The notes: generated from the sequence alone by a model not told the origin. A stretch of DNA of 61,316 nucleotides from RZZS01 sp964498755 (GCA_964498755.1 CAZCIB010000012.1:1-61316), one strand, 5' to 3'; counted from the first letter of the stretch, positions 1-9,339 are shown. Numbers and translations are program-made.

Positions 1-393
1 CGCATCGGGCTCCATACTACCTCTACCGGCTAACAGAGCAAAAGAAACATACAAGGAGTCTGCGCGGTTTGCAAAGCTCACAGATCCCTTTGTGATCTCT
101 GTGCCCTCTGTGGCTCTGTGGTGAAAAATTTACGCGCATAAAGCGCGCGTTTCGCCCGGCTTTCTTCTCGTAATCTTCATGACCTTGTGGTTAAAAATTC
201 CATGCCGCGTACCGCGAAACCGGATTTTCTGTTATACTGCTCCCATCAACGCCCGAACCGCGTCCGCACAAAAACGTGAAAAAAACCGGACTTAGTCCGT
301 TTAACGGGCCCGTTGGTTTTGACATAACGTTAAGCGCCAGCCCGTCACGGGTTTCTTTTTGCATCTTGGCCGGATGTCAGGTAAAAGCCATTA
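1..393. other. Non-coding leader upstream of lepB
   Basis: I see no convincing gene in this stretch. It holds two short related phrases described as a separate repeat (96-199). It also holds a short palindrome followed by a T-rich run (CCCG-TCA-CGGG at 341-350, then TTTCTTTTT), which could be a weak terminator of an upstream gene or a leader hairpin. A perfect -35-like TTGACA lies at 319-324, but no good -10 follows at the usual spacing, so I do not call a promoter. Confidence 0.5.
96..199. repeat. Pair of degenerate CTCTGTGG / CCTTGTGG-type phrases
   Basis: Positions 96-130 carry three successive CTCTGTG-like words ending in GTGGTGAAAAATT. Positions 175-199 carry a related phrase ending in TTGTGGTTAAAAATT. 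Similar phrases recur between genes in many proteobacterial genomes, which is recalled knowledge that I could not check here. Function is unknown; they could be remnants of small dispersed elements. Confidence 0.4.
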
Positions 394-1248
394 ATGAGCT
401 CCGAACAGAAAACCGAAAACCACGAAACCGAAGACCCGCCGGGCGGGCGTGAAAAACCGCGCGACCCGCCGATGAACGCGCGCGAGGAATGGTATGACTT
501 TCTGAAGACGGCGTTCTTCGCCGTTCTGCTGGCGATGATTATCCGAAGCCTGTTGTTCGAACCTTTTAATATTCCTTCCGGCTCAATGAAGCCGACTTTG
601 CTTGTGGGCGATTATCTCTTTGTTTATAAACCGGCTTACGGATTTAGCCGTTATTCTTTTCCCTTCGGGCTTGCGCCGATCGAAGGCCGCGTCTCCGCTA
701 AAGAACCTGAACGCGGCGACGTCGTCGTTTTCAAGCTGCCGAAAAATACCGGCATTGACTATATCAAGCGGATTGTCGCTTTTCCGGGAGAAACCGTGCA
801 GGTCCGCAGCGGGCGCCTCTACATCAATGACAAGCTCGTCCCGCGCGCGCCCGTGGGCATGCGCCGCGTCGAGGATAACGGCGTAACGCGGAGCATGATG
901 GAATATACCGAGACGCTGCCGGGCGGATTTCAGCACAGCATATATGAGGAAAGCGACCAGATGCCGCTTGATAACACGCGCAAATACGTCGTGCCTGAAA
1001 ATCATTATTTCGTGATGGGCGACAACCGGGACAATTCCCAGGACAGCCGCGTTCAGGAACTGGTCGGGTTTGTTCCGTTCGAGAATATCGTGGGCCGCGC
1101 CGATCTGATTTTCTTTTCCGTCAACGGGGAAGCCGGGTTATTCGAAGTCTGGAAATGGCCCTGGGCCATTCGGTATGACAGATTGCTCAGCGGCATAAAA
1201 AGCGGCGGCGATATCGAGGCGCAATCTCCCGGCGAGGAGCCTTCATGA
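394..1248 (+). CDS. lepB: Signal peptidase I
   Basis: This inner-membrane serine protease (284 aa) removes signal peptides from exported proteins. A polar N-terminus is followed by one membrane segment (about residues 36-53). The catalytic Ser is S64 in the PSGSMKPTL box, and the general-base Lys is K125 in YIKRIVAFPGE. The C-terminal signature GDNRDNSQDSR spans 209-219. Only one N-terminal membrane span is evident, as in many alphaproteobacteria. The stop overlaps the rnc start by 4 bp, so lepB, rnc and era are probably co-transcribed and translationally coupled. Identity is secure. Confidence 0.97.
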   Translation: MSSEQKTENHETEDPPGGREKPRDPPMNAREEWYDFLKTAFFAVLLAMIIRSLLFEPFNIPSGSMKPTLLVGDYLFVYKPAYGFSRYSFPFGLAPIEGRVSAKEPERGDVVVFKLPKNTGIDYIKRIVAFPGETVQVRSGRLYINDKLVPRAPVGMRRVEDNGVTRSMMEYTETLPGGFQHSIYEESDQMPLDNTRKYVVPENHYFVMGDNRDNSQDSRVQELVGFVPFENIVGRADLIFFSVNGEAGLFEVWKWPWAIRYDRLLSGIKSGGDIEAQSPGEEPS

Positions 1249-1919
1249 GCTCTCACTTGAAAGATCTGCAGGCTGTTCTGGGTCACAGCTTTCAGAATGC
1301 TGATCTTCTCGAGGAGGCTTTGACGCATTCGAGCGTTCCGCGCGCGCGGAATTATCAAAGGCTGGAGTTCCTCGGCGACCGCGTTCTCGGGCTCATTATC
1401 GCGGAATTTTTGATTCAGAATTTCCCCGATGAAAACGAGGGCGATATGGCGCGGCGTTTTTCAGCTCTCGTCGATCGGTCAATGCTTGTGACGATTGCCA
1501 CGGAAATCTCTCTTGGCGAAAGCATTCAGATGTCGGAAGGCGAAAAAGCCGCAGGCGGCGCTTCGAATGACAATATTCTATCGGACGTAATGGAAGCCGT
1601 TCTGGCGGCGCTCTACCTCGAAGCGGGGCTGGAGAAATGCCGTGATACCGTCATCACGCTATGGGGCGGGCATCTCTTCGAAACCGTGCGCCCGCCCGTC
1701 GATCCGAAAACCGAGCTTCAGGAATGGACGCAAGGGCGCGGTCTTGGCCTGCCCGTCTATGAGCTGGTTGACCGCGAAGGCCCCGATCACGCCCCGCTTT
1801 TCGACATTGAGGTAAGCGTCGACGGCTTTGAGCCCGTGCGGGCAAAAGGCGGCTCGCGCCGCTCGGCGGAAAAAAATGCCGCCAGCCTGATGCTGGAGGC
1901 GTTGAAAAAAGAAGCATGA
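1245..1919 (+). CDS. rnc: Ribonuclease III
   Basis: This double-strand-specific endoribonuclease (224 aa) matures rRNA precursors and some mRNAs. The RNase III signature is present as LEFLGDRVL (about 40-48), with metal-binding E41 and D45. The second metal pair falls in the SDVMEAVLAALYL helix (D114, E117). A C-terminal dsRNA-binding domain covers about 153-221 and ends in a typical GGSRRSAEKNAA motif. It overlaps lepB upstream and era downstream by 4 bp each. Length is normal for the family. Confidence 0.97.
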   Translation: MSSHLKDLQAVLGHSFQNADLLEEALTHSSVPRARNYQRLEFLGDRVLGLIIAEFLIQNFPDENEGDMARRFSALVDRSMLVTIATEISLGESIQMSEGEKAAGGASNDNILSDVMEAVLAALYLEAGLEKCRDTVITLWGGHLFETVRPPVDPKTELQEWTQGRGLGLPVYELVDREGPDHAPLFDIEVSVDGFEPVRAKGGSRRSAEKNAASLMLEALKKEA

Positions 1920-2824
1920 GCGGGACCTGCGAGACAAGCTGCGGTTTTGTTGCGGTGATCGGCGCGCCGAACGCCGGAAAGTCTACGCTGATGAACGCGC
2001 TGGTCGGAACCAAAATCAGCATCGTGTCCCGGAAAGTGCAGACGACGCGTAGCCGGATCACAGGCATCGCCGTCCACAAAGACGCGCAAATCATCTTCGT
2101 CGACACGCCCGGGATTTTCGCGCCGAAAAAACGCCTTGACCGCGCCATGGTCGCGGCGGCCTGGGAAGGGGCGGCGGACGCTGATTGCATTGCGCTGGTC
2201 GTTGACGCTTCGCGTAAAGATCCTGTTCAGGACGTACGGGACATACTGGCCTCTCTCGCCGGTCACAAAACGCCCTGTCTGCTGGTTCTGAACAAAGTGG
2301 ATCTGGTCGCCAAGGCGGACCTTCTGGCGATGGCCAAAGCTCTAAATGAAATACGCCCGTTCGCGGCGACGTTCATGATTTCGGCGTTGCAGCGAAAAGG
2401 TCTGGACGCGCTGCTGGACGATATGTCCGCGCGCATGCCGGAAGGTCTCTGGCATTACCCGGAGGACGTGATCACCGATATGCCCGCCCGGCTGCTGGCC
2501 GCAGAAATGACGCGCGAGCAGATTTTTAACCGCCTGCATCAGGAACTGCCCTACTCCATTGCCGTTGAGACGGAGCATCTGGAGCGGCGCAGGGATGGCA
2601 GCATCGATATGCGCCAAGTCATTTATGTATCGCGCGCTACGCACAAGGGGATCGTTCTGGGTAAAAACGGCGCAACGATCAAGGCGATCGGGCAGGCTGC
2701 GCGGCAGGAAATCGGCCTTCAGCTTGACGAGACGGTTCATCTTAAACTCTTTGTCAAGGTCAGGGAAAACTGGATGGACGATCCGGAACGCTATCGCATG
2801 ATGGGCTTGAACCCGGACGTTTGA
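1916..2824 (+). CDS. era: GTPase Era, 30S assembly factor
   Basis: Era (302 aa) is a GTPase that binds the 3' end of 16S rRNA during small-subunit maturation. The G1 P-loop GAPNAGKST lies at 16-24, G3 DTPG at 63-66, and G4 NKVD at 126-129. An ISALQRKG segment serves as G5. The C-terminal KH domain (about 200-300) contains the GKNGATIK-type GxxG loop. It is the last gene of the lepB-rnc-era operon; recO, a common next neighbour, is absent, and an AT-rich gap follows. Confidence 0.97.
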   Translation: MSGTCETSCGFVAVIGAPNAGKSTLMNALVGTKISIVSRKVQTTRSRITGIAVHKDAQIIFVDTPGIFAPKKRLDRAMVAAAWEGAADADCIALVVDASRKDPVQDVRDILASLAGHKTPCLLVLNKVDLVAKADLLAMAKALNEIRPFAATFMISALQRKGLDALLDDMSARMPEGLWHYPEDVITDMPARLLAAEMTREQIFNRLHQELPYSIAVETEHLERRRDGSIDMRQVIYVSRATHKGIVLGKNGATIKAIGQAARQEIGLQLDETVHLKLFVKVRENWMDDPERYRMMGLNPDV

Positions 2825-2949
2825 GAAAAAATAAACTTTAACGCCGTATTAGTTTAAGTAATTGTAAAATATATATTTTTCTTGCTTTTTGGCGCTCTTT
2901 TTGAGAGAAAATGTGGATAAGGGTTTTCTTTTTGTTGTGCTGGCTGGTC

Positions 2950-2963
2950 CCCCGAATCCGGGG
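2950..2963. promoter_or_regulatory. GANTC site inside a palindrome upstream of gcrA
   Basis: The sequence CCCCGAATCCGGGG is a perfect inverted repeat around a GAATC (2954-2958), which is the GANTC methylation site of CcrM. GcrA acts with sigma-70 at CcrM-methylated promoters in Caulobacter, so autoregulation is conceivable. GANTC occurs by chance about every 256 bp, so this alone is weak evidence. Confidence 0.3.
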
Positions 2964-3090
2964 CTGCTATGGTGAATATATTACAAAGCGAAAGACATAA
3001 TAGGTTTGGAGCCGGGGGGCTTTGGACAAAGTGTGTGGGCCGGATCAGGCTGAAGTTTTTCGCGGGTTAACAAGAGCGAAAGGACGGGCA

Positions 3091-3573
3091 ATGAGCTGGA
3101 CAGACGAGCGCGTGGCGCTTCTGAAACAATTATGGGGCGAAGGAAAAACGGCTGCGGAAATCGCTGAAACGCTGGGGGGCGTGACCAGAAACGCAGTCAT
3201 AGGCAAAGCGCACCGCCTGAAGCTTTCCAACCGCGTCTCTCCGATCCAGCAGAATGATAACCAGAAACCGGCGCCTGCGCCCGAGAAAAAGCCTGTGGTC
3301 GTCGAGAAAGTTGCGGCGAAACCGGCTGGCGGCGGCGTGAAAATGGCCGATCTCAAGGACAAGATGTGCCGCTGGCCGATTGGCGATCCGAAAGATCCGG
3401 ATTTCCGTTTTTGCGGCGACAGTTCAATTCCCGGCATGCCGTATTGCCAGGAGCACGCACGTATGGCCTATCAGGTTCCCGGACGCTTGCGCACGCTGAA
3501 CGCCGAGGATTTCGAAGACAACAAGGACAAGGATGACGGCGCCGAGGAAATGGACGTTCGCGCGGCCGGGTAA
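3091..3573 (+). CDS. gcrA: GcrA cell cycle regulator
   Basis: GcrA (160 aa) is an alphaproteobacterial transcription factor that binds sigma-70 and GANTC-methylated promoters to drive the S-phase programme. The N-terminus MSWTDERVALLKQLWGEGKT and the following AAEIAETLGGVTRNAVIGKAH form the family's DNA-binding domain (1-45). A Lys/Pro-rich linker follows (about 55-85). The C-terminal sigma-binding domain contains a conserved CRWPIGDP motif and three further Cys/His positions. I start at ATG 3091 because the family begins MSWT and AAGGA lies 7 bp upstream. An in-frame TTG at 3022 gives an unsupported 23-residue extension. The gene is monocistronic with a hairpin after its stop. Confidence 0.95.
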   Translation: MSWTDERVALLKQLWGEGKTAAEIAETLGGVTRNAVIGKAHRLKLSNRVSPIQQNDNQKPAPAPEKKPVVVEKVAAKPAGGGVKMADLKDKMCRWPIGDPKDPDFRFCGDSSIPGMPYCQEHARMAYQVPGRLRTLNAEDFEDNKDKDDGAEEMDVRAAG

Positions 3574-3600
3574 GATTTTTTGATATTCCGGGGGGAACAG

Positions 3601-3626
3601 GAAAGGCGCATTTTTATGCGCCTTTC
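3601..3626. terminator. Hairpin after gcrA
   Basis: A perfect 10-bp stem GAAAGGCGCA / TGCGCCTTTC closes on a 6-nt TTTTTA loop, 28 bp after the gcrA stop. The downstream T-run is short (TTCGTT), so termination efficiency is uncertain, but the position and stem fit an intrinsic terminator. Confidence 0.65.
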
Positions 3627-3765
3627 TTCGTTGGTAAGTTGGCATCAATATTGCTTGTGACAGGAAGAGCTTCTGGCTGTAAGATTATATCCACAGGAAG
3701 CTTTCTTGAAGCGCCCGTTTCAAGGGTTATATTTAATTATTCTAATAAAGTATCGGGATCCACTC

Positions 3766-4857
3766 ATGCGCTCTTCCATTCTGATAGCCGTTATCGTGGC
3801 CGTTCTTGCCGCGGCCTGGATTGGCTCGGGCGTACTGTTTGATGCCGGGGCCGACGAAACGCGTCCCGAAATTTCCGAAGCAAATCAGGAGCAGGCGGAC
3901 GAAAAACTGCAAGACGTGCGCGTTCGCGAATTACAGGCCGAGATTTTTGTAAATGACGTTACTGTGACCGGCCGTTCTCAGGCTTCGCGGACTGTCGAAC
4001 TGCGCGCGGAGACGGCAGGGCAGATTGAAGCCGTGCTCTATGAAGAAGGCGCGGAGGTTGCCAAAGGCACGGAGCTCGCCCGTATCGAAGTGCGTGACCG
4101 CGACGTGCGTGTGCAGGAAGCGCAAAAGCTGGTTGAACAGAGAACGATCGAATACAGGGCGGCGAAATCTCTGGAGGATCAGGGCTTCAACTCGCGCATC
4201 CGTCTCGCCGAGGCGCAGGCGGCGCTGGAGACGGCGAAGGCCTTTTTGCGGCAGGCTGAAATTGATCTTGAAAAAACCGGGATCAAGGCGCCTATCGACG
4301 GCGTGATTTCAAGACAGCATATCGAGGCGGGCGATTACGTGTCCGTCGGGACCGGGCTTTTTTCCATCGTGAAACTCGATCCGGTCGAAATCATCGGCTT
4401 CGTTACGGAACGTTATATCGCGGACATTGAAGAGGGCCAGCGCGCAAAAGCGACATTGCTCGACGGGAAAACGTTCGAAGGGACAATTTCTTTCATCGCG
4501 CCAGCTGCGGACCCGCAAACGCGCACGTTCAGAGTTATCGCCACCATGGAGAACGGCACGCATCACATTCTGGAAGGAATGACGGCCGAACTGCGCATAC
4601 CGCTGCAACAAAAGGACGCGCACAGGATTTCTCCTTCCATTCTGACTCTGAACGACGCCGGGCAGGTGGGCGTGCGCACCGTCGATGGAAACAATATTGT
4701 GAAATTCATGCCGGTAAGGATTCTGGCCGATCAGCCCGGTGAAATGCTTGTTGACGGGTTGCCGGAGCGCGTCCGGGTTATCACGGTCGGTCAGGAATTC
4801 GTCATAGACGGCGAGAAAGTCAAGCCCGTGCCTGCCGAAGGGAGCGGCCTGTTATGA
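3766..4857 (+). CDS. RND efflux periplasmic adaptor (HlyD/MFP family)
   Basis: This is the membrane-fusion subunit (363 aa) that would bridge the inner-membrane RND pump to an outer-membrane channel. An N-terminal anchor or signal (about 5-23) is followed by a lipoyl half-motif (RAETAGQIEAVLYEEGAEVAKG), a coiled-coil hairpin (about 115-170), and a second lipoyl half (IKAPIDGVISRQHIEAGDYV). Beta-barrel and proximal domains complete it. I chose ATG 3766 over an upstream in-frame TTG at 3706 because the signal anchor then begins directly with MRSSILIAV. The stop overlaps the pump gene by 4 bp. No outer-membrane TolC-type gene is in the window. Substrate cannot be inferred. Confidence 0.88.
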   Translation: MRSSILIAVIVAVLAAAWIGSGVLFDAGADETRPEISEANQEQADEKLQDVRVRELQAEIFVNDVTVTGRSQASRTVELRAETAGQIEAVLYEEGAEVAKGTELARIEVRDRDVRVQEAQKLVEQRTIEYRAAKSLEDQGFNSRIRLAEAQAALETAKAFLRQAEIDLEKTGIKAPIDGVISRQHIEAGDYVSVGTGLFSIVKLDPVEIIGFVTERYIADIEEGQRAKATLLDGKTFEGTISFIAPAADPQTRTFRVIATMENGTHHILEGMTAELRIPLQQKDAHRISPSILTLNDAGQVGVRTVDGNNIVKFMPVRILADQPGEMLVDGLPERVRVITVGQEFVIDGEKVKPVPAEGSGLL

Positions 4858-7800
4858 TCAAGCCGGTTATCGACGCCGCCGTATCGCACAGCCGGACCGT
4901 GCTGTCGGTTCTTGTCCTGCTGCTCATTGCGGGAACCTATGCCTACGTAAACATACCAAAAGAGTCCTCGCCGGACATAGACGTGCCGATAGTCTACGTC
5001 TCGACGGCTCTGGAAGGCATATCGCCGGATGATGCGGAAAGGCTCCTGCTTCGTCCGCTGGAGCAGGAACTGGCCACCGTCGAGGGCGTTGACGAGATGA
5101 AAGCCACGGCCTATCAGGGCGGCGGCTTTGTGCTTCTGGAGTTTAACGCCGGTTTCGACAAGGACCGCGCCATAGACGACGTGCAAAAAGCCGTCGATCA
5201 GGTCAGGCCCGAGCTTCCGGACTCTCTCGACAACGAGCCGAAAGTCACGGAAGTCAATTTTTCCCTTTTCCCCGTTCTGGTGGTTACGGTTTCGGGGGAC
5301 CTGCCCGAGCGCACGTTGCTCAGACTGGCGCGGAATTTACAGGACAGCATCGAGGCGATCCCTTCGGTTTTAGAAGCCAATATCGCTGGCGACCGCGAGG
5401 AGCTTGTCGAGATTGTCGTCGATCCGGAACTGATTGAGAGTTACGGCCTGCGCGGCGATGAAATTCTCGCCTTCTTTGATCGTTCCAACCGGCTTGTCGC
5501 AGCGGGCAATCTCGATACGGGGGCGGGCCGTTTCGCCATTGAAGTGCCGGGGTTGTTTGAAACGGTCAATGACGTGCTCGATATGCCAATCCGCACGGTT
5601 GGCGATTCCTCGATCAAGGTGCGCGATATCTCTGAAATCCGCCGTACGTTCAAGGACCCGGACAATTTTGCGCGCCTGAACGGCGAGCGCGCGATTGCGC
5701 TGGAGATCGTCAAGCGCAGCGGCGAAAACATTATAGACACCATCGCCGACGTCAAGGAAGCCGTTGAACAAGAACGGCAATACTGGCCGGATGTTGTAGA
5801 GGTGACCTATACGCAGGACGAATCCGAGAATATCAAGACCATGCTCAAGGATCTCGAAAACAATATGATCAGCGCCATCCTGCTGGTCATGATCGTGATC
5901 CTGTCTGCGCTTGGCGTGCGCGCCGCCGGGCTCGTCGGCATCGCCATTCCCGGCGCGTTCATGACCGGGATTTTGCTGTTGTTCCTGATGGGCCTGACCG
6001 TCAACGTCGTGGTGCTGTTCGCGCTGATTTTATCCGTTGGCATGCTGGTGGACGGGGCGATTGTCGTGACTGAATACGCCGACCGTAAAATGGCCGAGGG
6101 CCTGCATAAAAGAGAAGCCTTCGCCGCCGCCGCGAAACGCATGGCCTGGCCGATCACGGCCTCGACGGCGACGACTCTGGCCGCCTTCGCGCCGCTTTTG
6201 TTCTGGCCGGATATCGTCGGCGAGTTTATGCGCTATATGCCCTTGACGCTGATCGCGGTTCTGGGCGCCTCCCTTTTAATGGCCCTGATTTTCGTGCCGA
6301 CAATCGGCGCGCTCATCGGCAAGCCCGGCGCGGTCAGCAAACCGGAGACCTTGCGCATGCTCGCCGCCGCCGAGCGTGGCAGCATTGACGAGATTAAAGG
6401 GTTTACGGGCTGGTATGTCAGGCTTTTGAATAAGGCCCTCAAAATTCCGGGCCTGATTTTGGCCGGGGCGGTGGCGCTTTTAATTATAGTTCAGACGTCC
6501 TACGCCATGTTTGGCAAGGGCGTTGAATTCTTCCCTGCGATCGAACCGGAGCTGGCGTCCATTCTCGTCCACGCGCGCGGCAATCTTTCGGTCTATGAGC
6601 AGGATCAGCTTGTGCGCGAAGTCGAAAATGAAATTCTCGAGGTGGAGGGCATTGAATCCGTCTACGCTCGGTCGGGCAAATCGCCGCAAAGCGGCAATGA
6701 TCTGGCGGCTGATGTCATCGGACAGGTGCAGATCCAGTTTATGGACTGGTCGGAACGCCGCCCCGCCGATGAAATTCTCGCCGAAATCCGCGAGAGGACC
6801 GACGACATCGCAGGCATCATGGTCGAGCCGCGCGAACAGGAAGCCGGACCGCCTACGGGTAAAGACGTGCAGATACAGCTTGCTTCGCGCAATCCGGAAC
6901 GGCTTGAGCCGATGGTTATGCTTGCGCGGGAGGCTCTGGACGAGGTCGGCGGTTTCCGCGATATCGAGGACAGCCGTCCCCTGCCCGGAATCGACTGGTC
7001 CCTGAAGGTCGACAGGGCGCAGGCCGCCAAATTCGGCATCGATATCACCTTGCTCGGCTTTTACATCCGGATGATTACAAACGGTCTTGAGGTCGCAGAA
7101 TACAGGCCGGACGACTCGGACGAAGAAATCGACATCGTTATCCGGCACAGTCTTGAACAGCGCACGCTTGACCAGCTGGACCGGGTGCGCATCGAGACCA
7201 ATGACGGCTCCGTGCCGATCAGTAATTTCGTGAAGCGCGTTCCCGAGCCTGCGCAGGGACAGATCAACCGCTCGGACCAGCGGCGCGTCATGACCGTTCA
7301 GGCTGATGTTCTGCCCGGCGAAAACGTCACCACGAAAGTCAACCAGCTGAAAGACTGGATGCGGGCGAACAGGGACCGGCTTGCCCCGATGGTGGAGGTC
7401 TCTTTCCGCGGACAGGACGAGGACCAGCGCGAAGCGCAAATGTTTTTGATGAAAGCCTTTATCGTCGCCATATTCATCATGGCGATTATCCTGGTCACGC
7501 AGTTCAACAGCTTTTACAGCGCGTTTCTTATTCTGACCGCCGTGATCATGTCCACGATCGGGGTGATGATCGGGCTGATGATTACCCAGCAGCCTTTCGG
7601 CATTATCATGAGCGGCGTCGGCGTGATCGCGCTTGCAGGAATTATCGTGAACAATAATATCGTTCTGATCGACACGTTTGATTATTTAAGGCAAAAGCAC
7701 GGTTACGATACGCGGGAAGCCATTTTGCGCACGGGCGCGCAGAGGCTGCGCCCTGTGCTTCTGACGACGATCACGACCGTCGTCGGCCTGATGCCGATGG

Positions 7801-8042
7801 TTTTACAGCTCAATATTGATTTTATCTCGCGCGAAGTCAGTTACGGCGCGCCGTCGACGCAGTGGTGGGTGCAGCTGTCAACGGCGGTTGTTTTCGGCCT
7901 GAGTTTTTCGACCGTATTGACGCTGATTGTCACGCCCGCGGCGCTGATGTTCCGCGAAAACGCGGCCCGTTTTCTGGGCCGGATATGGGGGTGGATGATA
8001 AAAACCTTTAAACCCGGGCGACAGCGCCCTCGGAAAGCGTGA
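4854..8042 (+). CDS. RND family efflux transporter permease
   Basis: This 1062-residue protein is an AcrB-type proton-driven exporter. The first membrane helix lies near residues 14-32, followed by a large periplasmic loop, a helix cluster (about 335-480), a second periplasmic domain, and a final helix cluster (about 865-1040). The TM4 segment reads GMLVDGAIVVTEYADR, so the usual Asp-Asp pair of AcrB is Asp-Gly here, as in several other RND subfamilies. The gene is coupled to the adaptor by an ATGA overlap. Its 3' end overlaps the convergent cold-shock gene by 35 bp. Substrate is unknown. Confidence 0.92.
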   Translation: MIKPVIDAAVSHSRTVLSVLVLLLIAGTYAYVNIPKESSPDIDVPIVYVSTALEGISPDDAERLLLRPLEQELATVEGVDEMKATAYQGGGFVLLEFNAGFDKDRAIDDVQKAVDQVRPELPDSLDNEPKVTEVNFSLFPVLVVTVSGDLPERTLLRLARNLQDSIEAIPSVLEANIAGDREELVEIVVDPELIESYGLRGDEILAFFDRSNRLVAAGNLDTGAGRFAIEVPGLFETVNDVLDMPIRTVGDSSIKVRDISEIRRTFKDPDNFARLNGERAIALEIVKRSGENIIDTIADVKEAVEQERQYWPDVVEVTYTQDESENIKTMLKDLENNMISAILLVMIVILSALGVRAAGLVGIAIPGAFMTGILLLFLMGLTVNVVVLFALILSVGMLVDGAIVVTEYADRKMAEGLHKREAFAAAAKRMAWPITASTATTLAAFAPLLFWPDIVGEFMRYMPLTLIAVLGASLLMALIFVPTIGALIGKPGAVSKPETLRMLAAAERGSIDEIKGFTGWYVRLLNKALKIPGLILAGAVALLIIVQTSYAMFGKGVEFFPAIEPELASILVHARGNLSVYEQDQLVREVENEILEVEGIESVYARSGKSPQSGNDLAADVIGQVQIQFMDWSERRPADEILAEIRERTDDIAGIMVEPREQEAGPPTGKDVQIQLASRNPERLEPMVMLAREALDEVGGFRDIEDSRPLPGIDWSLKVDRAQAAKFGIDITLLGFYIRMITNGLEVAEYRPDDSDEEIDIVIRHSLEQRTLDQLDRVRIETNDGSVPISNFVKRVPEPAQGQINRSDQRRVMTVQADVLPGENVTTKVNQLKDWMRANRDRLAPMVEVSFRGQDEDQREAQMFLMKAFIVAIFIMAIILVTQFNSFYSAFLILTAVIMSTIGVMIGLMITQQPFGIIMSGVGVIALAGIIVNNNIVLIDTFDYLRQKHGYDTREAILRTGAQRLRPVLLTTITTVVGLMPMVLQLNIDFISREVSYGAPSTQWWVQLSTAVVFGLSFSTVLTLIVTPAALMFRENAARFLGRIWGWMIKTFKPGRQRPRKA

Positions 8043-8538
8043 TTTTCAGGGCCTCCCGCCCTTTATCCACTTCCTGAACGGACATGGAGACGCGCTGTCC
8101 CGGCTCCAGGCCGCTGATACCAGCGCGGTCAAGACAGGTTTTGTGCACGAAAACGTCCTTGCGGCCGTCTTCCGGCACGATAAAGCCAAACCCTTTGTCC
8201 GGCTTGTACCATTTGACGATGCCCGTCATTTTCAGGTTTTCTTCGCTGTCTTCGGGGATCATGTCCAGATTGCCGTGATCAATGACTTCAAGCACTTTTG
8301 TCACGAGATAGCCTTTCGGTCCGTTCTTGACCTGGCATTTCAGAAGCGCATCCTCGCCCAGAGCCTGAACCCCGGCATTCTGCATAACCGTAATATGAAG
8401 AAACGCATCGGCCTGACTTTCCTCCAGTACAAGAAAACCAAACCCTTTCGTCGCATTAAACCATTTCAGTTTTGCTGTGACAGGCTTGTCTTCTTCCGCC
8501 GCGCCATTAGCGCCGTTGGTGTATATGTAGTCGCTCAC
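8008..8538 (-). CDS. Double cold-shock domain protein
   Basis: This 176-residue protein has two cold-shock (OB-fold) domains that bind single-stranded nucleic acid. The first (about 20-88) has KLKWFNATKGFGFL and DAFLH; the second (about 103-170) has GIVKWYKPDKGFGFI and DVFVHK. These are the RNP1- and RNP2-like motifs. Tandem-CSD proteins are typical of alphaproteobacteria, where they act as RNA chaperones in cold or stationary phase. The gene is monocistronic and converges on the RND pump gene, overlapping it by 35 bp, so antisense interference at the 3' ends is possible. Confidence 0.93.
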   Translation of the reverse strand: MSDYIYTNGANGAAEEDKPVTAKLKWFNATKGFGFLVLEESQADAFLHITVMQNAGVQALGEDALLKCQVKNGPKGYLVTKVLEVIDHGNLDMIPEDSEENLKMTGIVKWYKPDKGFGFIVPEDGRKDVFVHKTCLDRAGISGLEPGQRVSMSVQEVDKGREALKITLSEGAVARV

Positions 8539-8582
8539 GATCGTTACTCATCAGTATACGTCAGGTAATAATAACCCCACGA

Positions 8583-8588
8583 ATTATA
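8583..8588 (-). promoter_or_regulatory. Candidate -10 element of the cold-shock gene
   Basis: Read on the minus strand this is a perfect TATAAT, about 45 nt upstream of the ATG at 8538, in a very AT-rich stretch. No good -35 precedes it at 17 bp, so it is only a candidate. The leader would be about 35-40 nt. Confidence 0.35.
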
Positions 8589-8673
8589 TGCATATATTAA
8601 ATATACCTTTTTTTGTAGGGTTTTTCCAGCTTTAGTTTAATTTTTTCATGGTTTTTTGTCACAAGCTGAACAT

Positions 8674-9339
8674 TCATTGAAGCAACTCTGTCTTGATCCG
8701 CATGACATTTCCTTGACCTGAGACAAATATATCAATTTTTTTGTGGTTTATGGCGGACTGGAATTCCGGGGTCTTGATATCCATTCCCCCCGTATAGGCT
8801 CCAAAAGCGGGCAGAATGATTTTGCTCCCGGTGACAACAAAACACGGACGGCGGATTGTCTGCCCCTTATGCCGCAAATTGACGCAGGGGTGATAATGGC
8901 CGCTGATCTCCGGGGCGCTGTTTTCAAAGGCCATATGCCGGAACGTAATGGCGCCGATTCTGATTTCTTTATGGGTTGTGACGCCTTCCGGCGCGGTATC
9001 CGGATCGTGATTGCCTTCGATCCACAGGGTTTCGTATTCACGGCGCAGCCTGGATATGGCTTCCCGGTTTTCAGAGCTTAACCGCGCGCAAGAGTCGCGG
9101 TCATGAAAAACATCTCCCAGAAAAAGCAGTTTTTGCGGAGCGTATGCGGCGCATAGACGTTCCAGCCTTTTCAGCGTTTCCGCCGTATCATAGGGCGGCA
9201 GAAAAGAGCCTCTGGCCGCATAGCTTGAGCCCTTTTCGAGATGCAGGTCGGAAACGGCCAGCATGCTTTGCGCGGGCCAGAAAAGCGCGCCTTCCGGGCA
9301 GAGAGAGACCGTTTCACCGGCGAATTCAATGCGTTTCAT
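8674..9339 (-). CDS. pdeM: Ligase-associated metallophosphoesterase (MPE nuclease)
   Basis: This calcineurin-like metallophosphoesterase (221 aa) belongs to the ligase-associated DNA damage response set. Metal-binding motifs are SDLHLEKG (D31, H33), LGDVFHD (75-80) and EGNHD (109-112), with a late SGHYHP motif. In the Pseudomonas putida cluster the homologue is a Mn-dependent DNA endonuclease, so I infer the same role. It follows the Lhr helicase gene on the same strand and overlaps it by 14 bp, indicating coupling. Confidence 0.88.
   Translation of the reverse strand: MKRIEFAGETVSLCPEGALFWPAQSMLAVSDLHLEKGSSYAARGSFLPPYDTAETLKRLERLCAAYAPQKLLFLGDVFHDRDSCARLSSENREAISRLRREYETLWIEGNHDPDTAPEGVTTHKEIRIGAITFRHMAFENSAPEISGHYHPCVNLRHKGQTIRRPCFVVTGSKIILPAFGAYTGGMDIKTPEFQSAINHKKIDIFVSGQGNVMRIKTELLQ

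Noticed and set aside
3022..3090. TTG start at 3022 for gcrA
   Set aside because: It adds 23 residues absent from the GcrA family and has no suitable ribosome binding site; ATG 3091 has one.
6480..7439. A 319-codon minus-strand frame inside the RND pump gene
   Set aside because: It lies entirely inside the RND transporter coding sequence and shows no domain.
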